64,000 nt of DNA, from contig NZ_JACHIP010000002.1 in the NCBI RefSeq assembly GCF_014203275.1, positions 1-64,000 of the forward strand, read 5' to 3'. Shown here piece by piece: positions 1 through 9,308 of the stretch. Below the pieces are notes generated by a model that saw only the letters and a list, made by a program, of their open reading frames with translations, was not told where the DNA came from and did no database searches. Source of the stretch: Granulicella aggregans (lineage in GTDB: Bacteria; Acidobacteriota; Terriglobia; Terriglobales; Acidobacteriaceae). The translations under genes were made by a program, and so were the position numbers. The stretch's first letter is position 1, and the number at the start of each line of letters is the position of its first letter.

Positions 1-170
1 GAACACGACGACCCTCACCCATACCTGACTGCAGCATGCCGCAATCTTCAACCACGATCAGGAAACATAGCCAGAGGGAGTCGACGTACGCTTACTTTCA
101 ATCTTGACAAGACGCCAGCCCTCTGAGGATGAGACAGCGATGTTATTCAAAATAAGCTGCTTACAGCGAA

Positions 171-196
171 AATGAAAAAGCCTCCAAGGAGGAGGC
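171..196 (-). terminator. Probable original tRNA-Phe terminator, now cut off by the island
   Basis: On the minus strand a GCCTCC/GGAGGC stem with a 5-nt loop is followed by TTTTT, a compact intrinsic terminator. It lies about 35 nt beyond the 231-254 copy of the tRNA-Phe 3' end and points away from it. Before the island inserted it would have stood directly downstream of tRNA-Phe. That original role is an inference; the hairpin and U-tract are seen. Confidence 0.6.
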
Positions 197-230
197 AATG
201 TGGGAGATTCACATATAGGGATTTCGTTCT

Positions 231-254
231 AAATGGTGGCCAGAGACGGGATCG
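231..254 (-). repeat. Distal attachment-site repeat of the tRNA-Phe island
   Basis: These 24 bp are identical to 24639-24662, which covers the last bases of tRNA-Phe, its encoded CCA and three flanking bases. The copy is in the same orientation as the tRNA and diverges immediately afterwards. A direct repeat of a tRNA 3' end facing an integrase-proximal intact tRNA is the classic signature of tyrosine-integrase insertion. Confidence 0.85.
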
Positions 255-335
255 TTCTTTCCGTGGGTCTTGCGTATCTGTAAGTTACAGAAAATAAAAT
301 GGCATGAAATCCGAAAATGCCACCTCTCCCGGCTC

Positions 336-355
336 GGCGGTACAAAATTGGTACA
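336..355 (+). other. Candidate integrase arm-binding repeat, left end
   Basis: The sequence GGCGGTACAAAATTGGTACA contains two GGTAC units spaced 11 bp apart, one helical turn. The same 20 bp with one mismatch recurs at 24576-24595 just inside the other island end, in the same orientation. Paired short repeats near both att sites fit arm-type binding sites for Int or Xis. The function is inferred. Confidence 0.45.
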
Positions 356-448
356 AAACGATCTAACCTCATAAGTGTCACTGCTGGTTACGTTACTGGC
401 CGATTCTCTTTGCGGTCGGTGACCTTGCATCTGGCGCTCACAGCTTCC

Positions 449-2437
449 TCATGCCCGCGGAGCCAACGACGCAGCGGAAACAAGCTTGTCTGTTACCGCC
501 GTGACGATGTCGACGCCGATTTTGGTGCCAGCCGCCCAGAGAAATAGCACGGCATAATCCTGAAACGTTCCAAAGGGCTTACTCCAATAGTTGGTATTGA
601 GACCTGTGATGAGCGCGATGATCAGGGCGAGGATCACGGAGGCTTGGTCCCAAAGGCCAATGGCGCGCACAAGCATAGCCGCTCGTTGCGTGTCATCTGC
701 TGGCAAATGCTCGGAGTAGGAAGCCGAAGGAAAACTCTGGAGCTCCGACAGATGATCCAATGCGGAGGTCGCGCTTGCTACCATTGGCGGACCGAGTGAA
801 GCGATCATCTTGCGGTCGGATTTGAGTCGCGTAATTCCTTGTAGCGCCGAGTCAAGATCGGTGCCGGGTCCTGTGGCGAAGTCTCCGGCCACCTTCCCTT
901 GCCACAAATGAGTCCAGACCGCGATGAGGCTGTCTCTGATTGCATCAAGCTGTGCCTGACCCGCATTTGCTCCTCCAGCTGACACAATGCTGCCATATGC
1001 TTTCGAGACGGCAACGGCGCTCTGATTCGCTTCGTCCCAGGTACGCACCAACGAGGCTGCGTCGAGAATTTCCTTTGTTAGGGGCGCTATCCCCGCGCCT
1101 GCAATCGGTATCCCCATGAGGAATTTCTGCACGTCACTCAGGAACGCCGGATTACGAGGATACTGATGCACCGGAATAGTCGCACTCGGGTCGATATTTG
1201 CCAGAGCAGTGTTGACTGCTTTGTCTAGCGATACAGCGGCCGAAGCCAACTCGGGCCATTGGGCAATCTGTTGTTGGAGCGTTTGAAGCGCCGTCACGAC
1301 ATTGTCGTAGGTCACGTTGCTGGTAAGCGAGGTGGTGTGAAGCTTTTCCAGTTCGTCAAGATCACTGCGAACGGCAGCCCGCTGATCGGATATGTCTTTA
1401 GCGATGGAGTACGACGCGAAAGGTTTTCCATTGGCCAGTTCTAAGAACTTTTGCTGACTTTTCTGAAAAGCCGCTCCGAGATCCGCTTCCTGTTTACGTA
1501 AGCCCCATGTGATCCGCAACACTCCCAGATATCGCTTCGCTTGCCAGGCGACCCAAATGCCGAGACATATCATCAGGACGGGCCAAAGAAAGATATCTTT
1601 CGCCGTAACACTAACCGACAGTTGCGAGGTCTTGTCCTGAGTACCGAGGAGATTGATATCCCCTTCGTATCGTCCCGCAGAATGGAGGTGACTGATCTCC
1701 AAAACTGCAACTGACGAACCATCCTTACGCTGCTTGACTTTGGTCCACTGGACTTGAGCCCATCCCTGTAAATCCTTGTGAAGATATCCCACAGTTCTTG
1801 GTTTAGCCGGAGAGTCTGGGCCGAGAGTTACTGCCAAGGGAACGTGGCCGCTGGCACACCAAATTGGGAGGAAGGGTATGATTCGCCAAGCAACGAAATT
1901 GATTTTGGATAGAGCTGGTCGGGGCGCCTGCACAGCGATGCGAAATGTACGAAAGATCGAATCTTTGGCAGGATCGGTACTCTTGATCCGTACAACGCCA
2001 CCATAAGCTCCACTTTCGGCAGGCTTGGCCTTCTTGTCTTTCAACGAGATTACGAAACTCATCGCCTGCCACGGATCGATCTTTGCCGTCGCGGGTGACA
2101 CCTCAAATGGAATCGTTGACGTGGTCGAGGCCGGCTGCGTCGAGGAAAGCACAATAAGGCTTCCCCCCTCGATGGCCACTGCCTGGATGGATGATGACTT
2201 GTTCCAGATAGCGATGCTAGCGGTCCCCGCAACCAACTGGTCCCAGGTGAAAGAGGAATCTGCTTTATCGCCGTCGAAGGACTGCACCGGCGATGGCACG
2301 GGCTTATTGGTGGTATTTGGATTTGGAGTATTTTTCGGCCCTGCCTTCTTAGCGGCCAGAAGGGGACCTGCCGCGCCAAGACTTATCGCGATGCAGAGTA
2401 GCGTACTTACGAGTCGCCGGTTTAGCAGAACCTTCAT
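449..2437 (-). CDS. Exported multi-domain membrane protein of unknown function
   Basis: 662 residues, no family recognised. Residues 1-28 form a signal peptide ending LLAA, followed by a Pro/Asn/Thr-rich linker and a beta-rich region to about residue 275. A membrane segment (IFLWPVLMICLGIWVAW) follows, then a long helical and probably coiled-coil region with Gln/Glu/Lys runs, and two more hydrophobic segments near residues 605-655. The layout suggests a periplasmic sensor-like domain anchored in the inner membrane with a cytoplasmic helical part. It is the last of three minus-strand genes, 31 bp after the preceding one, and is probably co-transcribed with them. A transducer or anchoring role for the locus is only a guess. 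The reading frame and signal peptide make it a convincing gene. Confidence 0.75.
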   Translation of the reverse strand: MKVLLNRRLVSTLLCIAISLGAAGPLLAAKKAGPKNTPNPNTTNKPVPSPVQSFDGDKADSSFTWDQLVAGTASIAIWNKSSSIQAVAIEGGSLIVLSSTQPASTTSTIPFEVSPATAKIDPWQAMSFVISLKDKKAKPAESGAYGGVVRIKSTDPAKDSIFRTFRIAVQAPRPALSKINFVAWRIIPFLPIWCASGHVPLAVTLGPDSPAKPRTVGYLHKDLQGWAQVQWTKVKQRKDGSSVAVLEISHLHSAGRYEGDINLLGTQDKTSQLSVSVTAKDIFLWPVLMICLGIWVAWQAKRYLGVLRITWGLRKQEADLGAAFQKSQQKFLELANGKPFASYSIAKDISDQRAAVRSDLDELEKLHTTSLTSNVTYDNVVTALQTLQQQIAQWPELASAAVSLDKAVNTALANIDPSATIPVHQYPRNPAFLSDVQKFLMGIPIAGAGIAPLTKEILDAASLVRTWDEANQSAVAVSKAYGSIVSAGGANAGQAQLDAIRDSLIAVWTHLWQGKVAGDFATGPGTDLDSALQGITRLKSDRKMIASLGPPMVASATSALDHLSELQSFPSASYSEHLPADDTQRAAMLVRAIGLWDQASVILALIIALITGLNTNYWSKPFGTFQDYAVLFLWAAGTKIGVDIVTAVTDKLVSAASLAPRA

Positions 2438-2468
2438 CTCAGCAGTCTCCCTTTGCAGGCGGTGCCGA

Positions 2469-4922
2469 TCAGGGTTTGGCGGAAACCGTTAACTTGACCG
2501 TCGTCTTGCCTGCTTTGAAGCCGAAATCCAGTGATTGCGTCTTCGCTTCCGCCGTTACACCTGCAGCTTTGAGCCCTTGGATCCAGATCATTTTGCCGTC
2601 CGATTGTTTGCGCAACTTCAATTCGGCGCCGTTGAACAGAACCTTCTGCAATCCGCTGAGACCATCTCCCTGAAACACAACCTCGTCGTCTCCAACCAAC
2701 ACCGGCTTCAAGGGCTTGAGGTTGTATTTGTTGACGTCCGGGGTGTCGACCGATGGAAATGGAAGAGCGAAGCGGAGGCCTTTGGCGGTTATAAAAACGA
2801 GCTGTTTGTCCGCTTTGGCTTGATCTTTCTTCAAGGTGACCACGCGGAGGGAATCGCCAGTATCTTTGGGCAGCGGCGATGGGACGAGACCTTGTGGGGC
2901 GAGGAAGACTGCGTCCTTCAATCCCGGACCATAGAGAAGGTACTTGAAAGAGTCGTCTGTTTGCTCGAGTAACGCCAGCTTGGGAGGCTGCGAGCCCTGG
3001 GGATAGGGCGTCGCTGCAAATTGCGTGTCCTTCCAGTAGGCGTCTGGAGCAAATAGAGATTTGATGACAATGGTTGGATTTGCGAGAAGAGTCGCTGTTG
3101 GAACCACGAAGATCAGCGTAGTACCGTCGCGCAGTATGGGAGCGTCGGAATAGCCGTAAACCTTGCTGCCGACAATCGCAAGTAAGGGAATGTGGTCGTG
3201 AATCGCCGGGATCGAGGAAAATTTGGCCGCAATCTGGATGTTCGAGTCGTCAACCGGAGTGAACGTGATATCGGGTTTCGCTAGGGTTCCGACGTAAGCG
3301 TCGTTCTTGAAGACGAGTTGTGTCTCGGTTCCATCACGAGCGACCAACGCGACTTGTTTCGTGGCCAGATCGGCTACCGACGCTACGAAGCGAATCTGCT
3401 GGTACTCAGCACTAAATGCCGGGCTTCCGTCTCGAAGAAACGTGCTCCCTACCCGAACGTATGTGCCGCCAAGAAAGCGTCCGGCGACCGTCACCAACAT
3501 CTGGCCGTTTCCGAGATCCTGAAGCGATTTGTAGTCGAACTCCTTCGGAACCTGAGCGAGAGAGTAGTTAGGAATAGGCCACGTCTTTGTGTCGTCTCGG
3601 AGCGAATCCCGTTGAACGACCTTTGCGTACCCTTCTTTCCGATCGAAATACTTCCAATAGGTCCGGATGTGGATACTGCCGAAGTTTGAGTTGCTCCAGT
3701 TCGAGGGGAACGCGACCTGGACAAAAGTCTGCTTGAGCCCGGCTTTGACATACCGCTGTCCCAGCACGGGACGAAATTGCCACATGAATCCGATGCGCTT
3801 TGGATCTTGCGGTTGAAATGTGAGCGCGACTGTATCCACATCTTTTACGAGGTAGTAGGTCTTTTTCGACCGGCCGTACGCTCCACTCACGCCCACCATT
3901 TGGGTGGCAATGCCGGCGCTTATGGCGAGACTGTTATCGGTGATCTTCGCCACGTTGTAGGTCTTTTCGCGTGGGAGAAGCGTGATAAGAGCTGGAATTT
4001 CATCCGTGGGCGGTTTGGTGTCTGTATCCTTGTCGATCTCGATCTCAACAACCGCTGTCGCATCCTTCGCATGCTTGTCAGGATTGATCGTGATGGGAAA
4101 ACCGAGCGTTACGCGCGGTTTGACTAACTTTGTTGTACCCACGGTCCAATCGTTGAGCGAGCCCTCCAGGAGAAGGCGAAGGTTTGCAATTTCATAGGTG
4201 AGTTGCATCTGTTCACCCAGAAGGTCAGAGCCCGATACGCTGAACGAGCTTGGAAGAGTGGTAGATGGCGCGGGCACTGTGACGGACGGAGGAGCCATTT
4301 GAGGAGTCGTCGTGGTTACATTCGTGGTTGGAGCACCAGCGGTAGTCTGAGAGCTGGTCGTCGAACTGGTGCCGGGCGTGGCTCCCGTCGTAGTGGTGTT
4401 TGTGTCACCCGTCACGGTGCTGCTGGTTGCGCCGTTGTTCGTCGTCGCTATTTGGGGCAGAGTAGGTCCTTGAACCGAAAGACCAAAAGAGGAGATCGAC
4501 TGCGTCGCCCCTGTCACCGCCCCAAGATGGCTCGCAATTCCGCTCTGGTCGAGAATCTGGAGACTCATGAGCTTCGCTTCAGCGGCGTTCAGCATCTGCT
4601 GTAGGAGCGAGTCATCGTAGATCTTTGGCTGAGCCACCTCGATACCGGTCGTCTCGACGGCGCGTTGGTCGATGGCTTTTTCGAGTTCCCGCCTCTTTTT
4701 CTTTGCTTCGGGAGTCTCTGTCGGTTTTATTGCAGGTTGCTGGGTCGTTACCGCCGGGCACTTTTCGTCTCTTTGTGCTCCGGGCTTAGCATCACAGTTT
4801 TGACTCGCATCCGACGGGGAGCTCACCTGGTCCTGGCGCTCCCCTGTGCCTTGGCCAACACAGACGACGCCGGCAGAGATCAGGAGGCCAAGAGCCAATG
4901 CTCTCCAGCGGCGAACACTCAT
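2469..4922 (-). CDS. Large secreted protein, unknown function, beta-sandwich rich
   Basis: 817 residues. The N-terminus (MSVRRWRALALGLLISAG) is a signal peptide, followed by a charged helical stretch and a Thr/Ser-rich low-complexity linker at roughly residues 165-230. The rest alternates short beta strands and looks like repeated immunoglobulin-like or IPT/TIG-type sandwiches; the final 90 residues (PVLVGDDEVVFQGDGL onwards) are the most TIG-like. It has no transmembrane segment besides the signal peptide, so it is probably periplasmic or surface-exposed. Its ATG overlaps the stop of the upstream gene by 4 bp, and the 662-residue membrane protein follows 31 bp later, so the three form an operon. 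No enzymatic motif is visible. Confidence 0.75.
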   Translation of the reverse strand: MSVRRWRALALGLLISAGVVCVGQGTGERQDQVSSPSDASQNCDAKPGAQRDEKCPAVTTQQPAIKPTETPEAKKKRRELEKAIDQRAVETTGIEVAQPKIYDDSLLQQMLNAAEAKLMSLQILDQSGIASHLGAVTGATQSISSFGLSVQGPTLPQIATTNNGATSSTVTGDTNTTTTGATPGTSSTTSSQTTAGAPTTNVTTTTPQMAPPSVTVPAPSTTLPSSFSVSGSDLLGEQMQLTYEIANLRLLLEGSLNDWTVGTTKLVKPRVTLGFPITINPDKHAKDATAVVEIEIDKDTDTKPPTDEIPALITLLPREKTYNVAKITDNSLAISAGIATQMVGVSGAYGRSKKTYYLVKDVDTVALTFQPQDPKRIGFMWQFRPVLGQRYVKAGLKQTFVQVAFPSNWSNSNFGSIHIRTYWKYFDRKEGYAKVVQRDSLRDDTKTWPIPNYSLAQVPKEFDYKSLQDLGNGQMLVTVAGRFLGGTYVRVGSTFLRDGSPAFSAEYQQIRFVASVADLATKQVALVARDGTETQLVFKNDAYVGTLAKPDITFTPVDDSNIQIAAKFSSIPAIHDHIPLLAIVGSKVYGYSDAPILRDGTTLIFVVPTATLLANPTIVIKSLFAPDAYWKDTQFAATPYPQGSQPPKLALLEQTDDSFKYLLYGPGLKDAVFLAPQGLVPSPLPKDTGDSLRVVTLKKDQAKADKQLVFITAKGLRFALPFPSVDTPDVNKYNLKPLKPVLVGDDEVVFQGDGLSGLQKVLFNGAELKLRKQSDGKMIWIQGLKAAGVTAEAKTQSLDFGFKAGKTTVKLTVSAKP

Positions 4923-5314
4923 GGCTTCTTGCCTTTTTTGTTGCTGGCCTTCTTTACTGCCTTCTTTTGCTTTCCGGGGACAGTGATTAGCTTTGGTGTC
5001 GCCGATTTGGCAGCCTTTGTCTTCTTTGCCGGAACCCGCCCCGCAGACTTCGCAACTGCGACAGAGAATTCCGCTCTGGCCAATGCAGGGCCGGCGCAGA
5101 GAGAGCTATCCACCTTCTTGGCAGTGTCAACCCAGAAGACCCCACCCTTTAGGTTCCCTGTGATGGTCACGCAATCGCCATCGTCACAGTTGTTGTTAAT
5201 CATGAACTCAGTTGCTGCACCGAATTCGTCCTGATCGTCCGTCTCTCGCGCGAGGAGGGTGCCGTTCACTTTGGACTCGTGGTTCGCGATTTTGAGCGTG
5301 CCCGTCTTCTCCAT
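4919..5314 (-). CDS. Small basic protein with Lys/Ala-rich tail, unknown function
   Basis: 131 residues from the ATG at 5314. A TTG 57 bp upstream would add 19 residues and cannot be excluded; neither start has a strong ribosome site. The N-terminal half is acidic with a small beta-type domain (VTITGNLKGGVFWVD) and two cysteines. The C-terminal 50 residues are dominated by Lys and Ala with KKAVKK-like runs, resembling nucleic-acid- or surface-binding tails. It is first in the minus-strand operon and its stop overlaps the next start (ATGA). No family is recognised. Confidence 0.55.
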   Translation of the reverse strand: MEKTGTLKIANHESKVNGTLLARETDDQDEFGAATEFMINNNCDDGDCVTITGNLKGGVFWVDTAKKVDSSLCAGPALARAEFSVAVAKSAGRVPAKKTKAAKSATPKLITVPGKQKKAVKKASNKKGKKP

Positions 5315-5735
5315 AACGTGGCCAAGCCTTTCCTGAGCAAAGTATGGGAGCCTTGTATCGATGGAAAGCAAGTGTAGCGCAGTTTCTATTAAGAACGGTC
5401 AGATTTGTACTAAACCGGACGCGTCGACATCCCACTCTTCCTTCTATTGTGCAAACTGGGAGGACGCAATCGAAAGAATCGGAGTTTCGAAGGCGTCTCT
5501 TTCAGTTGCGGTGTGGCGAAAGTTGAGGCTCAAGCGTCCGTCACCTCTTGGTAAGTCTGCCCAGTTGAGTAAACCCAGCTTCGGCCAGACGGGTCGCTTC
5601 GAGCCCGAAGAGGCTAGCGGCGCTGGGAGACTCGGGTTTTCTCGGCCAATTGCTTTGCTTGACCTTAACTAAGTCCGATCAAATCGGCGACTGAGGGCAG
5701 TATGATTGCATTCGAAGCATTACGGAGAGAACGAC
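5315..5735. promoter_or_regulatory. Divergent intergenic region between the two halves of cargo 1
   Basis: About 420 bp without a supported gene separate the minus-strand exported-protein operon from the plus-strand hydrolase/protease operon, so promoters for both must lie here. I found no strong sigma70 box pair or clear operator palindrome by eye. Short ORFs in the stretch have no recognisable content. Confidence 0.4.
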
Positions 5736-7313
5736 ATGACTCCGATCCAGTGGATCAACGATAGCTTCATCGTCATAGACGCCTGGCAGAACCTGGGTTT
5801 CGCGCAACGCATTCTCGACAAATTTCGAGGACGCTGGATCGTGATCTTTAGAAGACATGAAGAGGGGACAAAGTGGTATCTACTGACTCGATCCGAGTTT
5901 GAGGCGAAGGTCAAAGGAAACACCTCGGAGATCCGAGTTGAACGTGCGCTAGGCCTGCGTGAACATCTAGCCAGCGAAGCGTTCTCTGGCCGCCGCGCTC
6001 CGCCTCAATCTTTGCGAGTCGTAAAGGCATTGGCTCTCAACTCGCCGAATCGCGTTGTATTCGTGCAAGCGAAGACAGGGGTAGTAAGGGCGATTGGGAC
6101 TTTGCAGCCCGCAGGTTCGGCAAAGGCGGGAGCTCCGCTCAAACAAGTAGGACGGCCGTCGATCAAGAAGGCCCCAGTAAGAAAAGCAGCAAAAAAGACG
6201 GCCGCGAGAAGAGCAATGCCGAGAAATGCCGTCGGCAGAGACATCAGCGCGCAGAAGGCAAGAGCTGCAGGCATTACTTTCGCGGAGCCCACGTCACAAC
6301 CGATCCCTTCCGAGGGAAATCACCCCTATACCCTGGTGCCAGTCTATTTCGGAACCGACAGGGAACCTGAGGGGACCGGCGGCATCGTGACATTTGGTAA
6401 GAATCGTGATCCCGAAGAGAAAATTCGACTCGGTTGCTGTCACGTATCGATCCCTATCGATCATCACACCATGGGAGAACTGGAGTCCCCCAAATGGTAT
6501 CGGCTTGAGTTCAAAAGAGACCCGGCGAAGCATGTCTTGCTGTGGGATACGACGGTTCTTGAACCCGATAGTTTCTATCGAGACCTGCGAGCACAGGTGA
6601 GGTCATCCGCAGACAAGGCTGCATTCGTCTTTATTCATGGGTTCAATGTTTCATTTGAAAATGCTGTCCGCCGGACCGGTCAGATGGCCTACGACCTGAA
6701 CTTCGGCGGAGCAGCGGTACTGTTCAGTTGGCCCTCCCGCGCTTCGGTAAAGGGGTATTTCGCGGATTCAGCGACGATTGCATCAAGCGCAAAGCACTTT
6801 CAGGACTTTCTCGATGCCGTGATTCGCCGTAGCGGCGCGGAAGTATTGCACGTGATCGCACACAGCATGGGCAATCGAGCGCTATTGAGCGCCTTGCAAA
6901 GGCTCGCCGGGCGTAAGCAAGAGTCCAACATTCATAACGTTATTCTTGCGGCTCCGGACGAAGACAGAATGGTATTCACGCAAGTCGCCAAAGACATTCA
7001 AAAGTTACCGAAACGAGTCACGCTGTACGCATCCTCGAACGACAAGGCACTTCTTGCCTCGAAGGCGATTAATGGCTCCCCAAGAGCTGGCGAGTCGGGA
7101 AAGAACTTAATCATTTTGCCCTTCTTGGATACCGTAGATGCCAGTGCCGTCGATACAGACTTCTTGGGTCACTCATATGCCATGGGGGATCGGTTCGTCC
7201 TGAGCGATGTTTTCGAACTCCTAAAAAGATGCACCGGGCCAGACGGTCGAGCGGGCCTCCGAAAAGTTGTTGCGGGGGCTCTGGCCGGGCCGCATTGGGC
7301 GTTTCGCCGTTAG
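5736..7313 (+). CDS. Alpha/beta hydrolase, DUF900 family, with extended N-terminus
   Basis: 525 residues from the ATG at 5736, chosen because GGAGAGA sits 6 nt upstream; a TTG 30 bp earlier has no such site. The C-terminal half is a typical DUF900 hydrolase: VYFGTDRE entry motif, oxyanion HGF near residue 301, nucleophile Ser in AHSMGN near residue 377, acid in APDEDRMVF and His in LGHSY. The N-terminal 190 residues are extra; a small alpha/beta domain is followed by a Lys/Ala/Arg-rich linker that resembles the basic tail of the divergently encoded 131-residue protein. The substrate is unknown; an esterase, lipase or peptidase activity is expected from the fold. It starts a three-gene plus-strand run with the protease. 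Confidence 0.85.
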   Translation: MTPIQWINDSFIVIDAWQNLGFAQRILDKFRGRWIVIFRRHEEGTKWYLLTRSEFEAKVKGNTSEIRVERALGLREHLASEAFSGRRAPPQSLRVVKALALNSPNRVVFVQAKTGVVRAIGTLQPAGSAKAGAPLKQVGRPSIKKAPVRKAAKKTAARRAMPRNAVGRDISAQKARAAGITFAEPTSQPIPSEGNHPYTLVPVYFGTDREPEGTGGIVTFGKNRDPEEKIRLGCCHVSIPIDHHTMGELESPKWYRLEFKRDPAKHVLLWDTTVLEPDSFYRDLRAQVRSSADKAAFVFIHGFNVSFENAVRRTGQMAYDLNFGGAAVLFSWPSRASVKGYFADSATIASSAKHFQDFLDAVIRRSGAEVLHVIAHSMGNRALLSALQRLAGRKQESNIHNVILAAPDEDRMVFTQVAKDIQKLPKRVTLYASSNDKALLASKAINGSPRAGESGKNLIILPFLDTVDASAVDTDFLGHSYAMGDRFVLSDVFELLKRCTGPDGRAGLRKVVAGALAGPHWAFRR

Positions 7314-7372
7314 CCTCCCTAACTGCCGATGGAGGACACATTGTTGGGAGCGGGGGACAAAGAGGAAATATC

Positions 7373-8410
7373 ATGGCAAAAAAGAATTCCACGCGGCTAA
7401 CTCTTCGGATTACAGACCAGGAGACTGCACGGGTCGTTGCATTTCATGATGCCCGAGGCCGTATCGTCGGAGCAGGCTGCCTTGTGAACTCTCAGACGGT
7501 AATCACTTGCAAACACGTCGTTCGCTTTGCACTCGGTCGCAGGAAGCCATTGAAGGCTGACGCTGTTGTGCCGATGACTCTGATCGGAGTGGTGGGGACT
7601 CCCAAATGTCTAGGAGAAGTAGTCCGCTTTTCGGACGAAGAAGGCCCGGAAAACGACCTATGTCTGCTCAAGATCAAAGATCTTCCTGGAGTCCTAATGA
7701 TCACTCCCGTGGAGTTTATTGCACCGCTCCGTCATGGACGCAAGTCATTTTCTGTGCTCGGCTTTCCAGACTCCGATCCTCAAGGCAGGAACTCGATTGG
7801 CATCCTTCAGGCAGCAGACGCGAAGGGCTTGGTGCAGATGGAAAGCGAGGGGGCCCTTTTGGTCAAAGGTGGGTTCAGTGGCGCTCCCGTCTGGTCTCCG
7901 GACCTTGGCGGATTCGTCGGATTGGTGGTAACGGAACTCAACGAACAAAAGGTCGCGTGGTGCATTCCAAGTCGGACTATTGCCGCGTTCAATCCAGAAT
8001 TGAGGGTCCGGTTTCGAATTCCGGAATCTGATCGCCCTCGTATCCACGATTATGGAGAAGACGATCCAAATCTCCTTCTTTTTGGGCCGGTCTCCGAGAA
8101 CGCCACACGCAGGTTGACTGCGCGAATTAGGACGGCGGGGAGTCACTTTCGAGTTGATTTGAAATACGAAACCCTTGATCGAAACCGAACCATCAGGGGC
8201 GGTTACGTGACCTTCGTGATGCATCCAAGCTTCACTAGTGAGGAAGAAGATGCTTATGAGCTGTTTTCGCTGCTGGATGAAAGTGGAGTGGCCGAAAATC
8301 ATTTTTGGTGCATTGAGAGCTTTACCGTCGCGGCCATCGGAGACGCTGGTGATACGTCGCTGACCCTCGATCTGGGCAAGGTTCGGCCGAGACCGCGCGG
8401 GTTTAGGTAG
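7373..8410 (+). CDS. Trypsin-like serine protease fused to a prokaryotic YEATS (pYEATS) domain
   Basis: 345 residues from the ATG at 7373, preceded by AGAGGAA. Residues 15-215 form a chymotrypsin-fold protease with the complete triad: His48 in TCKHV, Asp95 in ENDLCLLKI and Ser169 in GGFSGAPVW. Residues 255-335 match the prokaryotic YEATS-like fold, with the MHPSF strand motif and a final ESFTVAAIGD strand pair. There is no signal peptide, so it probably acts in the cytoplasm. In other bacteria pYEATS domains are found with peptidase or signalling effectors in predicted conflict systems, where they may act as sensing or docking modules; the role here is inferred. It lies 59 bp after the hydrolase gene and 105 bp before the unknown third gene. 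Confidence 0.75.
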   Translation: MAKKNSTRLTLRITDQETARVVAFHDARGRIVGAGCLVNSQTVITCKHVVRFALGRRKPLKADAVVPMTLIGVVGTPKCLGEVVRFSDEEGPENDLCLLKIKDLPGVLMITPVEFIAPLRHGRKSFSVLGFPDSDPQGRNSIGILQAADAKGLVQMESEGALLVKGGFSGAPVWSPDLGGFVGLVVTELNEQKVAWCIPSRTIAAFNPELRVRFRIPESDRPRIHDYGEDDPNLLLFGPVSENATRRLTARIRTAGSHFRVDLKYETLDRNRTIRGGYVTFVMHPSFTSEEEDAYELFSLLDESGVAENHFWCIESFTVAAIGDAGDTSLTLDLGKVRPRPRGFR

Positions 8411-8515
8411 CCAGTGCTTTGCTTCAAGATCGGCCTACGAAGGCCAAATTGAGACCTAAGGAGGCTCTGAACGTGATCGGAACGAGAGCCCAAGCGGCGA
8501 ATGCGGAGGCCTAGA

Positions 8516-9229
8516 ATGAGCACACGATGGAAGCTGAGTGAGGATACGACGCAAGAGCTATTGGCGTTCCCTGAAACAGGTATGGGGTTTCAGTTTGTCG
8601 AGGGTGTTAGCAACTATGTACGAATGCAGTTGCTCGTCTTTAATGCTGAGATTGCCTACGACGTAACCGATCTCCAGCTTTCCGACGAGAAAGGTCCGGC
8701 CGCAATTCTGTTGAATGGCGTCCGCCTCATCGAAGGGATGCGAAATGCCGCGGAGACGGATAACACGCTAAGCTTGTCGTCCATGACGGTTGCGCCGCCG
8801 AGGGTTGTGGGAGGTGGAGGGCCGGCGGCTCCTCCCTCTGGGCCTTCGGCGAGCGTTGCACCCCCGAGCGGACTCGTGAAGTCCTATTCACTCACTGCCC
8901 GCAGGATGTTCTACCGCTTCTCCGCCTACAACCCGGACAAACGGGTCAACCCCTTGAACGGAAACTTCGCGGCGGGAACCTACGCCACGACCGACTCGGA
9001 TCATCCGCTGGTGACTAGCGGATTTGCGGCGGTGGGACGTTACGCCCTACCCAATGTGCTTTCCGCGTTCTACCGCTACCAGATTGCAGCTCCGAGGAGT
9101 ACACGCGTGACAACAGGCACGGTCGCCCCGGCATTCGGACAGTCTGGCGGAGGCGTTGAGGCACTGTTCGCCTCAGCGGTCAGCAATGGACAGTCGCCGC
9201 CGGTGGTCTTCCCAATTCCTGAGGACTGA
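8516..9229 (+). CDS. Unknown protein with Gly/Pro-rich central linker, third gene of the protease operon
   Basis: 237 residues from the ATG at 8516, with GGAGG 6-7 nt upstream. An N-terminal alpha/beta half of about 80 residues is joined by a Gly/Pro/Ala-rich linker (around residues 98-122) to a C-terminal half rich in aromatic and Asn residues, with the run FAAVGRYALPN. No signal peptide or membrane segment is present and no family is recognised. Its position behind the protease suggests a substrate, inhibitor or partner of that protease; this is inference. Confidence 0.7.
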   Translation: MSTRWKLSEDTTQELLAFPETGMGFQFVEGVSNYVRMQLLVFNAEIAYDVTDLQLSDEKGPAAILLNGVRLIEGMRNAAETDNTLSLSSMTVAPPRVVGGGGPAAPPSGPSASVAPPSGLVKSYSLTARRMFYRFSAYNPDKRVNPLNGNFAAGTYATTDSDHPLVTSGFAAVGRYALPNVLSAFYRYQIAAPRSTRVTTGTVAPAFGQSGGGVEALFASAVSNGQSPPVVFPIPED

Positions 9230-9285
9230 TGAACATATTGCATTGGTGCCCCAGTGTCCGCCCAAAGAAGATCGTGTAATGGCAC

Positions 9286-9308
9286 TCGAACCCATCTCTG
9301 GCCACCAT
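9286..9308 (+). repeat. tRNA-Phe 3'-end remnant, inverted relative to the intact tRNA
   Basis: Twenty-one of 23 bases match the tRNA-Phe T-loop to acceptor 3' end, including the encoded CCA and the following T, but on the plus strand. It lies 57 bp after the last gene of cargo 1. Together with the minus-oriented copy at 231-254 it brackets cargo 1 as an inverted pair. It is probably a relic attachment site. Confidence 0.55.
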
